Source of the DNA: Mesorhizobium sp. B4-1-3
Lineage (GTDB): Bacteria; Pseudomonadota; Alphaproteobacteria; Rhizobiales; Rhizobiaceae
Assembly (NCBI RefSeq): GCF_006439355.1
Contig: NZ_VFTG01000041.1
Coordinates: forward strand, 1 to 33,462
Direction of reading: 5' to 3'
DNA length: 33,462 nt
The notes under the pieces: model-generated
The model's database searches: none
The model's input: only the letters and a program-made list of their open reading frames with translations
What the model was told of the DNA's origin: nothing
In this document: piece by piece, positions 8,890-16,652 of the stretch
How the letters are laid out: every line of letters starts with the position of its first letter
Numbering within the stretch: position 1 is the stretch's first letter
Made by a program: the position numbers and the translations under genes

Positions 8890-9192
8890 TCACCGGATTG
8901 GTTCGTGCACGGTCACCAGCTTGGTGCCGTCGGGAAACGTCGCTTCGACCTGGACGTCGTGGATCATCTCGGCGATGCCGTCCATGACCTGGGCGCGGGT
9001 GACGACATGGGCGCCCGCCTCCATCAGTTCCGCGACCGGACGGCCGTCGCGCGCGCCTTCGACGACGAAGTCGGTGATCAGGGCGATGGCTTCGGGATGG
9101 TTGAGCTTCACGCCACGCTCCAGGCGCTTGCGCGCTACCATCGCCGCCATGGCGATGAGCAGCTTGTCCTTTTCACGCGGCGTAAGATTCAT
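8890..9192 (-). CDS. ureA: Urease subunit gamma UreA
   Basis: The 100-residue gamma subunit of urease, exactly the usual bacterial length. It opens MNLTPREKDKLLIAMAAMVARKR and carries the conserved LNHPEAIALI, ELMEAG and VEATFPDGTKLVTVHEPI segments. It forms the outer ring of the (UreABC)3 enzyme and has no catalytic residues itself. It follows ureD by 21 bases and precedes the DUF1272 gene, so ureD is the likely first gene of this transcript. Confidence 0.98.
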   Translation of the reverse strand: MNLTPREKDKLLIAMAAMVARKRLERGVKLNHPEAIALITDFVVEGARDGRPVAELMEAGAHVVTRAQVMDGIAEMIHDVQVEATFPDGTKLVTVHEPIR

Positions 9193-9213
9193 GCAATGCC
9201 CCGGTATTCCAGC

Positions 9214-10116
9214 TCAGAGTGACCACAATTTGGGCAGGCCCGCCCGCCCATTGAGCAGTTCGACGAGCGGAACCAGCCGCTTGCGGAGCTGGTAGCCGTC
9301 ACCGGCACAGAGCCTCGCAAGAAGCTTGCCAGATCGGCCGACGCTCCAGAAACTGGCGCCGCCGCCCTCGCTGATAACGGGGCCGCCGATGCCCGTATCG
9401 CCGACGATGGCTCGGACCTTGTCCAGCAGGTCTTCCGCCTGCGGCGAAACGAGCAGCACCGTGGCGAGCGCAAGCGCGCCGCCGGTCGCCGCTCGCCGCT
9501 GCAGCGTTGCCGCGATATCCGGGCCGAGCCGGAGATCCTCCGCATGGACCAGCCCGCCGCCTTGGCGGACCCGCCAGCGGTCGTGGAAACTGCCTTGAAT
9601 CGCCCGCTCGCCCATCGCAAGCCGGCCGAACAGCGTGGCTTCCAGTATCAATGCCTCGGCATCGTCGCCAAGCTCGACATCCAGCGTGCGGGCAAAGGCG
9701 GCGCGGTCGAAAACGATGGTTTCCTGCGGCAGCCAGGCGATGCGGCCGCCCGGACCGACCCGCAGGCCGACGCTTGTCTCTGCCCTGTCGGCGGCGGCGC
9801 GATAGACCTTTTCGCAGGCCTGGGTGGTGATGGAGGCGGAGGCGCCGGCGCCGACCTCGATCGTCCAGCCGAGGCGGTCGCCGCCGGTCATTCCGCCGGC
9901 AGTGTTGATGAGCACCGCCTCAAGCGGATCGCCTTGTATCGCCGGCAGGCGGATCTTGGCCGATCCGTCCTGGTAGAGCCGCTGCAGGCGCGTCCGGCCC
10001 TCGCTCTTGCCGCAGAAAAGCCTGGCTCGCCCGGCAACACGTTGTGCGGCAGGCAAAGGAGCAGCGGCCAAAGGCAAAGCGGGCCGGGGTGTCAGGGCGT
10101 TCTCGATCGTGTCCAC
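9214..10116 (-). CDS. ureD: Urease accessory protein UreD (UreH)
   Basis: UreD, 300 residues, is the scaffold that binds apo-urease directly and conducts nickel from UreG to the active site through UreF. The family motifs NTAGGMTGGDRL (about residues 71-82), ITTQACEKVYR and WLPQETIVFDRA are visible in order. The start codon is GTG at 10116, with only a weak Shine-Dalgarno sequence (GGAA close to the start). It is the first gene of the leftward urease transcript, divergent from the acyl-carrier-protein gene across about 196 bases. I could not place its promoter. Confidence 0.96.
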   Translation of the reverse strand: MDTIENALTPRPALPLAAAPLPAAQRVAGRARLFCGKSEGRTRLQRLYQDGSAKIRLPAIQGDPLEAVLINTAGGMTGGDRLGWTIEVGAGASASITTQACEKVYRAAADRAETSVGLRVGPGGRIAWLPQETIVFDRAAFARTLDVELGDDAEALILEATLFGRLAMGERAIQGSFHDRWRVRQGGGLVHAEDLRLGPDIAATLQRRAATGGALALATVLLVSPQAEDLLDKVRAIVGDTGIGGPVISEGGGASFWSVGRSGKLLARLCAGDGYQLRKRLVPLVELLNGRAGLPKLWSL

Positions 10117-10161
10117 CGTTCCAGGTTAAGCACTCCAGCGGCTTTGTCGATATATCGCTTG

Positions 10162-10190
10162 TTGCTTGACATCGTTTTGGTTTCTATAGA
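10162..10190 (+). promoter_or_regulatory. Candidate sigma-70 promoter for the nodFE-like pair
   Basis: TTGCTT at 10162-10167 and TATAGA at 10185-10190 are separated by 17 bases, about 120 bases upstream of the acyl-carrier-protein start. A closer consensus TTGACA at 10166-10171 has only a 13-base spacer. I find no nod-box pattern (ATC-N9-GAT repeats) here, so NodD control is not supported. Confidence 0.4.
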
Positions 10191-10312
10191 GGGAAGCCAC
10201 CCTGGAGCGGTCGCGCGATGTCTGGCGAGGTAAGGGCAACGGCGTTGTTGGGTCCGGGGATCAAGAAGGGCGCTGATCAGTTGGCGTCGGGAAACGACAG
10301 GGAAGGAACCGA

Positions 10313-10567
10313 ATGGCTGACCAACTGACGACCGAGATCATCGAAAAGATCAAAGCGCATGCCGACACCGGCGGCGAGGAAATCACCGCCAGTACCGATC
10401 TCGGAGCGCTCGGCATCCATTCGCTGGAGTTGACCGAGATCATCTTCGATCTCGAGGAGAAATACGGCATCGAGATCGAGATGAACACGGTCGATGCCTG
10501 GAGCAATCTCAAGAACGTCGGCGACATGGTCGAGGCGGTTCGCGAACTGATCGCGAAAAAAGCCTGA
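10313..10567 (+). CDS. NodF-like acyl carrier protein
   Basis: An 84-residue acyl carrier protein. It resembles rhizobial NodF more than housekeeping AcpP at both ends, in the MADQLT start and the IEMNTVDAWSNL...VGDMVEAVR C-terminal part. The phosphopantetheine attachment serine is Ser37 in LGIHSLEL. The residue before it is His36, where carrier proteins nearly always have Asp (DSL), which could affect recognition by the transferase or partner enzymes. The ribosome site AAGGAA lies 6 bases upstream. The ketosynthase gene starts 4 bases after its stop, so the pair is one operon making or loading a special acyl chain. NodF/NodE build the polyunsaturated acyl chain of some Nod factors; here there are no other nod genes, so the product is unknown. 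Confidence 0.88.
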   Translation: MADQLTTEIIEKIKAHADTGGEEITASTDLGALGIHSLELTEIIFDLEEKYGIEIEMNTVDAWSNLKNVGDMVEAVRELIAKKA

Positions 10568-10571
10568 CTGC

Positions 10572-11780
10572 ATGCAAAAACGCGTCGTCATCACCGGTAT
10601 TGGCGGGATTTGCGGGCTAGGCAACGATGCGGCGGCAATATGGGACGCCATGCGCGCCGGCCGCTCGGCCATCGGCCCTATCGACAATCCGTCGCTGCAT
10701 GACCTCAAGGTCAAGACCGGTTGCGAAATCAAGCAATTGCCGGACCATGGCATCGACCGCAAGCAGGTGGTGTCGATGGACCGTTTCAGCCTGCTGGCGG
10801 TGATCGCCGCGCGCGAAGCCATGCGGCAGTCCGGATTGACGGCCCATGCGGACAACACTTACCGGATGGGCGCAATCGTCGGCATCGGCGTCGCGGGCTT
10901 CGAGACCATCGAGGAGAACTACCGCGCGATCCTGCTCGAAGGGCGCAACCGCGCCGCCATCTTCACCGTGCCAAAAGTGATGCCGGGCGCGGCCGCCGGC
11001 CAGGTCAGCATGGCGCTCGGGCTCCGCGGCCCTGTTTTCGGCGCCACGTCGGCCTGCTCGTCCGCCAACCACGCGATCTCCTCGGCCGTCGACCAGATCA
11101 GGCTCGGCCGCGCCGACGTGATGGTCGCCGGCGGCACCGAGGCGCCGCTGGTTTGGGGCGTGCTGAAGGGCTGGGAGGCGCTGAGAGTGCTTTCGCCCGA
11201 CACCTGCCGACCGTTCTCGGCCGATCGTGCCGGCCTTGTGCTTGGCGAAGGCGCCGGCATGGCGGTGCTCGAAAGCTATGATCACGCGATGGCGCGCGGC
11301 GCCACCATCCTGGCCGAGATCGCCGGCGTCGGGCTTTCTGCCGATGCCTCCGACATCGTAGCGCCGACCGTCGAGGGACCGGAAGCGGCGATGCGTTTCT
11401 GCTTGGCGGATGCCGGCCTCAACCCGGAAGACGTCGACTACCTCAACGCGCACGGCACCGGCACCAAGGCCAACGACCAGATCGAGACAGCGGCGATCAA
11501 GCGTGTCTTCGGCGGCCATGCCCGTTCGCTTTCGGTGTCGTCGACCAAGTCCATGCATGCGCATTGCCTGGGCGCCTCCGGCGGACTGGAGATGATCGCC
11601 TGCGTCATGGCGATCCGCGACGGCCTCGTGCCGCCGACCGCCAATTACCGCGAGCCGGACCCGGAATGCGACCTCGACGTGACGCCGAACACTGCGCGCG
11701 AGCGCACGGTGCGCGCGGCGCTCAGCAACAGTTTCGCCTTCGGCGGAACCAACGCGGTGCTGGCCTTCAAGGCGGTCTGA
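10572..11780 (+). CDS. NodE-like beta-ketoacyl-ACP synthase (KAS II type)
   Basis: A 402-residue condensing enzyme that extends an acyl chain on the carrier protein by decarboxylative Claisen condensation. The catalytic triad is intact: Cys162 in TSACSSANHA, His294 in NAHGTGTKAND and His331 in STKSMHAHCLGASGG. The length fits KAS II and NodE. It starts 4 bases after the carrier-protein stop without a clear ribosome site, which suggests translational coupling. A two-hairpin repeat follows 30 bases later. With the NodF-like partner it probably makes a dedicated fatty acyl group for a lipid or lipopolysaccharide rather than serving general synthesis. That is inference from the pairing. Confidence 0.93.
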   Translation: MQKRVVITGIGGICGLGNDAAAIWDAMRAGRSAIGPIDNPSLHDLKVKTGCEIKQLPDHGIDRKQVVSMDRFSLLAVIAAREAMRQSGLTAHADNTYRMGAIVGIGVAGFETIEENYRAILLEGRNRAAIFTVPKVMPGAAAGQVSMALGLRGPVFGATSACSSANHAISSAVDQIRLGRADVMVAGGTEAPLVWGVLKGWEALRVLSPDTCRPFSADRAGLVLGEGAGMAVLESYDHAMARGATILAEIAGVGLSADASDIVAPTVEGPEAAMRFCLADAGLNPEDVDYLNAHGTGTKANDQIETAAIKRVFGGHARSLSVSSTKSMHAHCLGASGGLEMIACVMAIRDGLVPPTANYREPDPECDLDVTPNTARERTVRAALSNSFAFGGTNAVLAFKAV

Positions 11781-11809
11781 CCGAAGCCGTCCGGTTGACT
11801 GTGTACATG

Positions 11810-11910
11810 GAGCGGTCCCCCGTTTCCCGGAAACGGCGAACCGCTCTATCTCTTTGTTTTTACGCAGTTCCGGTCGGAAAACCCCTCACACTTTTCCTGG
11901 AATTGCTCTA
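11810..11910. repeat. Two-hairpin palindromic repeat element (REP-like), possible terminator
   Basis: Two linked stem-loops. The first pairs GAGCGGT (11810-11816) with ACCGCTC (11840-11846) and has an inner CCGTTTCC/GGAAACGG stem; the T-rich stretch TCTTTGTTTTT follows. The second pairs GCAGTTCC with GGAATTGC (one mismatch), ending near 11908. From memory this roughly 100-base pattern is common between genes in rhizobia. It lies 30 bases after the ketosynthase stop and could act as its terminator. Confidence 0.65.
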
Positions 11911-12009
11911 GCCGCCTGCCGGTGTATTGATCGCGGCCGGCCGCGGACCTAATTCTTGCCTCACCCGCCATAAGCGCCACCCGGCGCCAATCCGCATCCG
12001 GAGTTTGCT

Positions 12010-12714
12010 ATGCCCGACCTGTCCGCCTTTCCGATTACCAAGCGCTGGCCGGCCGAGCAGCCCGAGCGCCTGCAGCTCTATTCCGCCACGACACCCAACG
12101 GCGTGAAGGTCTCGATCGCGCTGGAGGAGATCGGCCTCGCTTATGAGCCGCATTATGTCGATATCGGCAGGAACGAGAGCTGGACGCCGGAGTTCCTGTC
12201 GCTCAACCCGAACGGCAAGATCCCGGCGATCGTCGATCCGGACGGTCCGGGCGGCAGGCCGATCGGCCTGTTCGAGTCCGGCGCCATCCTGCTCTATCTG
12301 GCCGACAAAACCGGCAAGCTCATTCCCGCCGATCCGGCGCGGCGCTACGAGACGATCCAGTGGGTGTTCTTCCAGATGGCGGCGATCGGCCCGATCTTCG
12401 GACAGGTCGGCTTCTTCCACAAATTCGCCGGGCGCGAGATTGCCGACAAGCGGCCGCTGGAGCGTTACCGCGACGAGTCGCGGCGGCTGATCGGCGTGCT
12501 CGAAACGCGCCTGAAGGGCCGCAAGTGGATCATGGATGACGACTACACCATCGCCGACGTATCGATGCTAGGCTGGATGCGCAACCTGATCGGCTTCTAC
12601 GAGGCGCGTGATCTGGTCGGTTTCGACGATTTCCCAACCGTCGCCGGCTGGCTCGAGCGCGGCCTGGCGCGGCCGGCGGTGAAGCGGGGCCTCACCCTCC
12701 CGGCGAAGGGCTGA
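12010..12714 (+). CDS. YghU/YfcG-like glutathione S-transferase
   Basis: A 234-residue GST of the Nu-class/Ure2p-like group, which in E. coli (YfcG, YghU) acts as a glutathione-dependent disulfide oxidoreductase. The TTPNGVKVSIALEE segment (residues about 26-39) matches the Thr-Pro-Asn-Gly glutathione site of that group; LNPNGKIPAI and ESGAILLYLADKTG complete the thioredoxin-like domain. The helical C-terminal domain contains YTIADVSMLGW, the usual N-capping box region. GGAG lies 7 bases before the ATG. It stands alone between the repeat element and a convergent gene. The family call is firm, the substrate unknown. Confidence 0.93.
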   Translation: MPDLSAFPITKRWPAEQPERLQLYSATTPNGVKVSIALEEIGLAYEPHYVDIGRNESWTPEFLSLNPNGKIPAIVDPDGPGGRPIGLFESGAILLYLADKTGKLIPADPARRYETIQWVFFQMAAIGPIFGQVGFFHKFAGREIADKRPLERYRDESRRLIGVLETRLKGRKWIMDDDYTIADVSMLGWMRNLIGFYEARDLVGFDDFPTVAGWLERGLARPAVKRGLTLPAKG

Positions 12715-12719
12715 GCCCT

Positions 12720-13058
12720 TTACTTCGTCTTGGCGCTTGCACCACCGCGGCCGAACATGGAGGCCGCCAGCCTCGCGGTGGCGACAACCGCTCCGGTCGC
12801 GACGCTGGCCACGGTGCGGATCGGGCCCGACTTCCTTTCCGCCGGTCCCGTTGCGGGCCTGTGGGGCTTCGCGCTCTTGGCCGCGACCTTGTGGGCGGCG
12901 CTGGGCGTCACTCTCTTCGGCGGCGCCTTGCCGAAAGCCGGCTTGGCGTCCTTCGACCGCTCGGCGATGGCCGGGCCGGCCCCGGCCTTGGCCTGCGCCG
13001 TCCTGGGTTGGTTGGCCCTGGCCTTCTTGGGCGCGGTTTTTCTGCTGTTGGTTGCCAT
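12720..13058 (-). CDS. Basic Lys/Ala/Pro-rich protein, histone H1-like
   Basis: A 112-residue very basic protein. Residues 1-80 are dominated by Lys, Ala, Pro, Arg and Thr (TAPKKARAN, AAKSAKPHRPA), like the tails of bacterial histone H1-like or nucleoid-associated proteins. The last 30 residues form an Ala/Val/Gly-rich hydrophobic segment (VASVATGAVVATARLAASMF). The start at 13058 has GGAG 8 bases upstream; the frame is open to 13139 but the extra residues look random. The hydrophobic end is odd for a DNA-binding protein and could be a membrane-anchoring or self-association segment. It converges on the GST gene, 5 bases away. Composition supports DNA or RNA contact, but no domain is recognised. 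Confidence 0.6.
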   Translation of the reverse strand: MATNSRKTAPKKARANQPRTAQAKAGAGPAIAERSKDAKPAFGKAPPKRVTPSAAHKVAAKSAKPHRPATGPAERKSGPIRTVASVATGAVVATARLAASMFGRGGASAKTK

Positions 13059-13226
13059 CTGACAGCTCCTGCAATTTTCTTCGCAACTCCAGACGGAAAG
13101 CGACGCGCGCCTTCTTGGGATTGCTCCGGCGCCGGACAATTCGGGACAGGGTCATAACGGCGTGAAAACCTTAAGGTTCCCGCCCAAAAATATTGAAAAT
13201 TAAGCAGGTTAACCAATGATCCGTCA

Positions 13227-13838
13227 TTAACCAACGACCATATCGGCAGGCCGGCGCCGCGCCAGCACCCGCTCGATGTTGGGCATGTCGTTGGAGGCGA
13301 TCCAGGCGCGGGCGTCCTCGTCGGACTTGCCGTGCTCGCGCCAGCGCTCCATCAGCCGGCGCTCGAGCTCGCCCCGCGGCACGTCGACGAAGATGGTGAA
13401 ATCGAACAAAGGCGCCAGCCGCGACCACGGCTGCTCGTCGAGCAGCAGGTAGTTGCCCTCGACCAGGATGAATTTGGTGTCGGCGCCGACGATCTCGGCC
13501 GCCGCGCGCGACAGTTCGATGCTGCGGTCGAACACGGGAATCGCGATATCGGGCTCGCCGGAGCGGATGCGCTTCAGCAGCGTCTCGAAGCCAGCGAAAT
13601 CGAAGGTTTCCGGCGCGCCCTTGCGGTGGCGCAGCCCGCGGCGGTTGAGAATGATGTCGTCATAATGGAAGCCGTCCATCGGCACGACCTCCGAGCTGCC
13701 TTCCGGCAAAAGGTCATGCAGGTTTGCCGATAGCGTCGACTTGCCGGAACCCGGCGGACCGGCGATGGCGACGACGAAGCGCTTGGCCTTGCCAGCGCGC
13801 TTGAAGATGGCGGCGGTGATATGGGCGATCTCTGACAT
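13227..13838 (-). CDS. P-loop nucleoside/sugar kinase (FrcK/uridine-kinase-like)
   Basis: A 203-residue kinase of the phosphoribulokinase/uridine kinase superfamily. The Walker A motif is GPPGSGKST (about residues 27-35); VPMDGFHYDD follows, with the acidic residues that bind metal and substrate, then LVEGNYLLLDEQPW and a Walker-B-like IFVDVP. The family includes FrcK of the Sinorhizobium fructose uptake locus and uncharacterised nucleoside-triphosphate hydrolases; the phosphate acceptor cannot be read here. No sugar transporter genes lie nearby, but an aldose-1-epimerase-like gene is next in the same direction after a repeat. The family assignment is good, the substrate open. Confidence 0.88.
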   Translation of the reverse strand: MSEIAHITAAIFKRAGKAKRFVVAIAGPPGSGKSTLSANLHDLLPEGSSEVVPMDGFHYDDIILNRRGLRHRKGAPETFDFAGFETLLKRIRSGEPDIAIPVFDRSIELSRAAAEIVGADTKFILVEGNYLLLDEQPWSRLAPLFDFTIFVDVPRGELERRLMERWREHGKSDEDARAWIASNDMPNIERVLARRRPADMVVG

Positions 13839-13968
13839 CGGCGCCTTTCCGGTGCGGTTCGGCCCGCATCTTGGCGGGAGTGGATGGAAAATTCAAACCC
13901 AGGCGGCGAGTTGGCAGCCGCATGCCGCCGCTGCGGTGCAGAATCCGAAATGCCGGCGGGACAGCACC

Positions 13969-14116
13969 CCCTCTGTCCTGCCGGACATCTCCCCCGCAAC
14001 GGGGGAGGTTGGCGGCTTCGTCGTCGGCGCCAGTCCTGCAGCGCCGGCGATTGGCGAAAGCCTGCGCGACATCTGATCTCCCCCCTTGCGGCGGAGATGG
14101 CCGGCAGGCCAGAGGG
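13969..14116. repeat. Long nested inverted repeat between two minus-strand genes
   Basis: Arms of about 40 bases, starting CCCTCTGTCCTGCCGGACAT at 13969 and with its imperfect reverse complement ending at 14116, enclose about 65 bases. Each arm contains its own smaller palindrome built on CTCCCCC/GGGGGAG. This looks like two copies of a dispersed element in opposite orientation. A transcript could fold into a long hairpin. Confidence 0.6.
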
Positions 14117-14177
14117 ACGGAATGCGGCGTCGCAGTAACTTTCTTGATCGTCCCATCCTTAGCTTCGCCATATGACC

Positions 14178-15284
14178 TCAGGCCGGAACCATACGCCCAA
14201 TGCGCAGGAACGCGCCGTCGAACGGCACCTCCTGCACTGTCCCGTCGAGAGCAAGCATGCGCAGGCGGTCAGGCGCCGATTGCAGACCGCTGGGCGGCTC
14301 CACGCCCGCGAACGGAACGCCGCCGATGACATGGCGGAACGAGACCGACCGGCCCTCGGCCAGCGCGAAGGCCGTCGCCACGCCTTCATGCTTCAGCCAG
14401 TTGTCGCCGAGCGAGGCGGCGTGGCCGATGGCGGTGCGGCCGTCCTCGATGCCGAGCACGCCGACATGGCGTCCGCTCCAGGGCGCGTAGTCGCGGCCGC
14501 CATTCGAGAACCAGAGCATAGTCACCGGCAGTTCGGCCGGGTTCTTCAGCACCAGCACCAGGTCCCGCTCGGCGCGCCGCGCGATCGCCGTCCAGCCCGG
14601 ACCGCCATGATCCGCCTCGACCAGGGTGATGAAATCCTCGCGCCTGTCCTCGATGCGGTAGTCGGCGAGGTCGGTCGCGCCGCCGGCGGCGAGCGGGAAA
14701 TGCGCGAGATCGCTGGCGCGGGCCGGATAGGCCAGCATGAAGCGGCCGTGCGCCGGGTCGGGCTCCAGCGGCGTGGCGGGCGTCACCGCCACGCGTTTCG
14801 GCGAGAAGGCCAGCCGGCCGCCGCCTTGCATGACCGTCATCGGATGATGGGCGACGGAGATGGCGTCCGAGCCGCCGGACAAGACGTGTTCCTGGTAAAG
14901 GAAGGGGTGGCCATCGCGCAGCGTGAAGATCTTATCGACGGTCGCGCCCATCACCTTGCGGCGCAGCCGGAAGACGGCCCGCCAGCCGCCGGCAACCGCG
15001 CCGTTCTCGACGACGTCCCATGCGCTGTTGGCCGGCCAGCCATGCAGGGGTGCGGGCTCGACATCGCTGGCCGAGAAGGGCGCGCAAAGGAAATCACCGG
15101 AAAGCCGGACCGTGCCTTCGGGAAGGTTTGCAGGCAATGTCTCGCGCGGCGACCCGATCCAGGGCGCTCGATGCAGCGGCTTCAGGACGCGGCCGTCGGC
15201 CTCGATGTCCATGGCGGCGATATGGCCGACGGCAAGATCGAGCGAGACGGAGATGCCCTTTGCGCCGATCGTGATCGTGTCCAT
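14178..15284 (-). CDS. Aldose 1-epimerase-like (galactose mutarotase fold) protein
   Basis: A 368-residue protein of the galactose-mutarotase-like beta-sandwich superfamily, which interconverts anomers of sugars or binds carbohydrates. Suggestive segments are LSGDFLCAPFSASD and PLHGWPANSAW near residues 62-90, where the family has its sugar-contacting Arg/His, and SVAHHPMTVMQGGGRLAFSP in the middle. The start at 15284 has GGAGAGG 6 bases upstream. A longer open frame to 15470 is not favoured. It is slightly long for GalM and only distantly similar, so the substrate is uncertain. It shares strand with the upstream-type kinase 340 bases away, across the inverted repeat. Confidence 0.8.
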   Translation of the reverse strand: MDTITIGAKGISVSLDLAVGHIAAMDIEADGRVLKPLHRAPWIGSPRETLPANLPEGTVRLSGDFLCAPFSASDVEPAPLHGWPANSAWDVVENGAVAGGWRAVFRLRRKVMGATVDKIFTLRDGHPFLYQEHVLSGGSDAISVAHHPMTVMQGGGRLAFSPKRVAVTPATPLEPDPAHGRFMLAYPARASDLAHFPLAAGGATDLADYRIEDRREDFITLVEADHGGPGWTAIARRAERDLVLVLKNPAELPVTMLWFSNGGRDYAPWSGRHVGVLGIEDGRTAIGHAASLGDNWLKHEGVATAFALAEGRSVSFRHVIGGVPFAGVEPPSGLQSAPDRLRMLALDGTVQEVPFDGAFLRIGRMVPA

Positions 15285-15517
15285 GGATGCCTCTCCGAAT
15301 CTTTTGCTTCCACCAACAAAGCCCGTCCAGCGCCGGATACGCAAGCGTGATGACGGGCAATTTGCATCAGGCGTGCCCACCCGCTTTGCGCCTTCGCAGG
15401 CAGCTTCGGCAACGGCGCCCGGATGCAATTCGGTGTTAAGATCGCCGTTAACCAGTTGGACGCGGCACATGCGTTACGTTAGCTTCGCCGCATCTCAGCA
15501 ACAGCTTTAGAACCGTC

Positions 15518-16579
15518 TTGCCCCGTCCCTTCCTCATCCTCCAGAAACTCATCGCCGCGATGGCCCTGCTCCTGCTGGTCGCCGGCTGCACCACGGCAGC
15601 GCCGCCTGAAAGCGTGCTGGCCGTGCCGGCCAAGCCGCAGAAATATGCGGCGATCGTCGTCGACGCCTCGACCGGCAAGACCTTGTTCGAGGTCAATTCG
15701 ACGGCGCAGCGCTATCCCGCCTCGCTGACCAAGATGATGACGCTCTACATGCTGTTCGAGGCGCTGGAGAGCGGCCGCGTCACCAAGGAAACGCAGATCC
15801 CGGTTTCCGACCACGCCGCCTCGCAGCCGCCGACCAAATTGCGTTTCCGGCGCGGCGAGACGATCGACGTCGATTCCGCGATCCGCGCCATGGTGGTGAA
15901 GTCGGCGAACGACGTGGCGGTGGCGGTGGGCGAATATCTGGGCGGCGGCTCGGAGGACCAGTTCGCGGCGATGATGACCGCCAAGGCGCGCTCGCTCGGC
16001 ATGACCGGCACCAATTTCCGCAACGCCTGCGGCCTGCCCGACGACGGCCAGGTGACGACGGCGCGCGACATGGCGGTGCTAGGCATGGCGCTGGAAAAGC
16101 GCTTCCCGCAGCATTTCCACTATTTCTCCGAAAGCGACTTCATGTTCCGCGGCAGGCTGGTGCGCGGCCATAACGACATGCTGGGGCGCGTGCGCGGCGT
16201 CGACGGCATCAAGACCGGCTACATAAGAGCCTCCGGCTACAACATCGTCACCTCCTACAATGCCGACGGGCGACACCTGATCGTGGTGGTGATGGGCGCC
16301 GACAGCGCGCGTCAGCGCAACAATCACGTCGAGGCGCTGATCCAGCGCAGCCTGGGGCCGGCAACGGCCAATGGCAACCAGCCCAGGCTGATGTATTCCG
16401 GGGAGCAGACCGCGGCCACGCCACCCACCCTGCTTCCGCCAGCGGACTCGGCGTTACCCGGTTTGCCGCTGCCGGGTCAGCCGACGCCTGCGTCGCCGGT
16501 GCCGGGTTCGCCGGCGTCCGATCTGCCGTCAGCGGATCTGGCGTCGCCTACGTCGCCGCTGCTGCCGGCGGCTCAGTAG
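15518..16579 (+). CDS. D-alanyl-D-alanine carboxypeptidase family lipoprotein
   Basis: A 353-residue low-molecular-weight penicillin-binding protein that trims the terminal D-Ala of peptidoglycan stem peptides. The three serine-peptidase motifs are intact: Ser69-Leu-Thr-Lys72, Ser129-Ala-Asn131 and Lys232-Thr-Gly234. A lipobox LLVAGC places acylated Cys24 after a short signal, so it is probably membrane-anchored rather than soluble. The start is TTG at 15518, chosen because it supplies the basic n-region (PRPFLILQK) that the ATG at 15560 lacks; the ribosome site is weak. The last 50 residues are a Pro/Ser/Ala/Leu-rich low-complexity tail in place of the usual PBP5 C-terminal domain, perhaps a wall-spanning spacer. 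Confidence 0.92.
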   Translation: MPRPFLILQKLIAAMALLLLVAGCTTAAPPESVLAVPAKPQKYAAIVVDASTGKTLFEVNSTAQRYPASLTKMMTLYMLFEALESGRVTKETQIPVSDHAASQPPTKLRFRRGETIDVDSAIRAMVVKSANDVAVAVGEYLGGGSEDQFAAMMTAKARSLGMTGTNFRNACGLPDDGQVTTARDMAVLGMALEKRFPQHFHYFSESDFMFRGRLVRGHNDMLGRVRGVDGIKTGYIRASGYNIVTSYNADGRHLIVVVMGADSARQRNNHVEALIQRSLGPATANGNQPRLMYSGEQTAATPPTLLPPADSALPGLPLPGQPTPASPVPGSPASDLPSADLASPTSPLLPAAQ

Positions 16580-16652
16580 CGTGGGTCAAGAGGGGCGCGC
16601 TGCCGCTCTTCCCGGAATGACGACCTCAGGGAAGGCGTCCCCCAACGACCGT

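Noticed and set aside
10117..10312. Nod box upstream of the nodFE-like pair
   Set aside because: Some ATC triplets and an A/T-rich stretch are present, but the ATC-N9-GAT arrangement is not.
12730..13062. Hydrophobic 110-residue open frame on the plus strand
   Set aside because: It is the complement of the Lys/Ala/Pro-rich minus-strand gene, whose codons read as Leu/Gly/Ala-rich in reverse. The minus frame has a good ribosome site and the plus frame does not.
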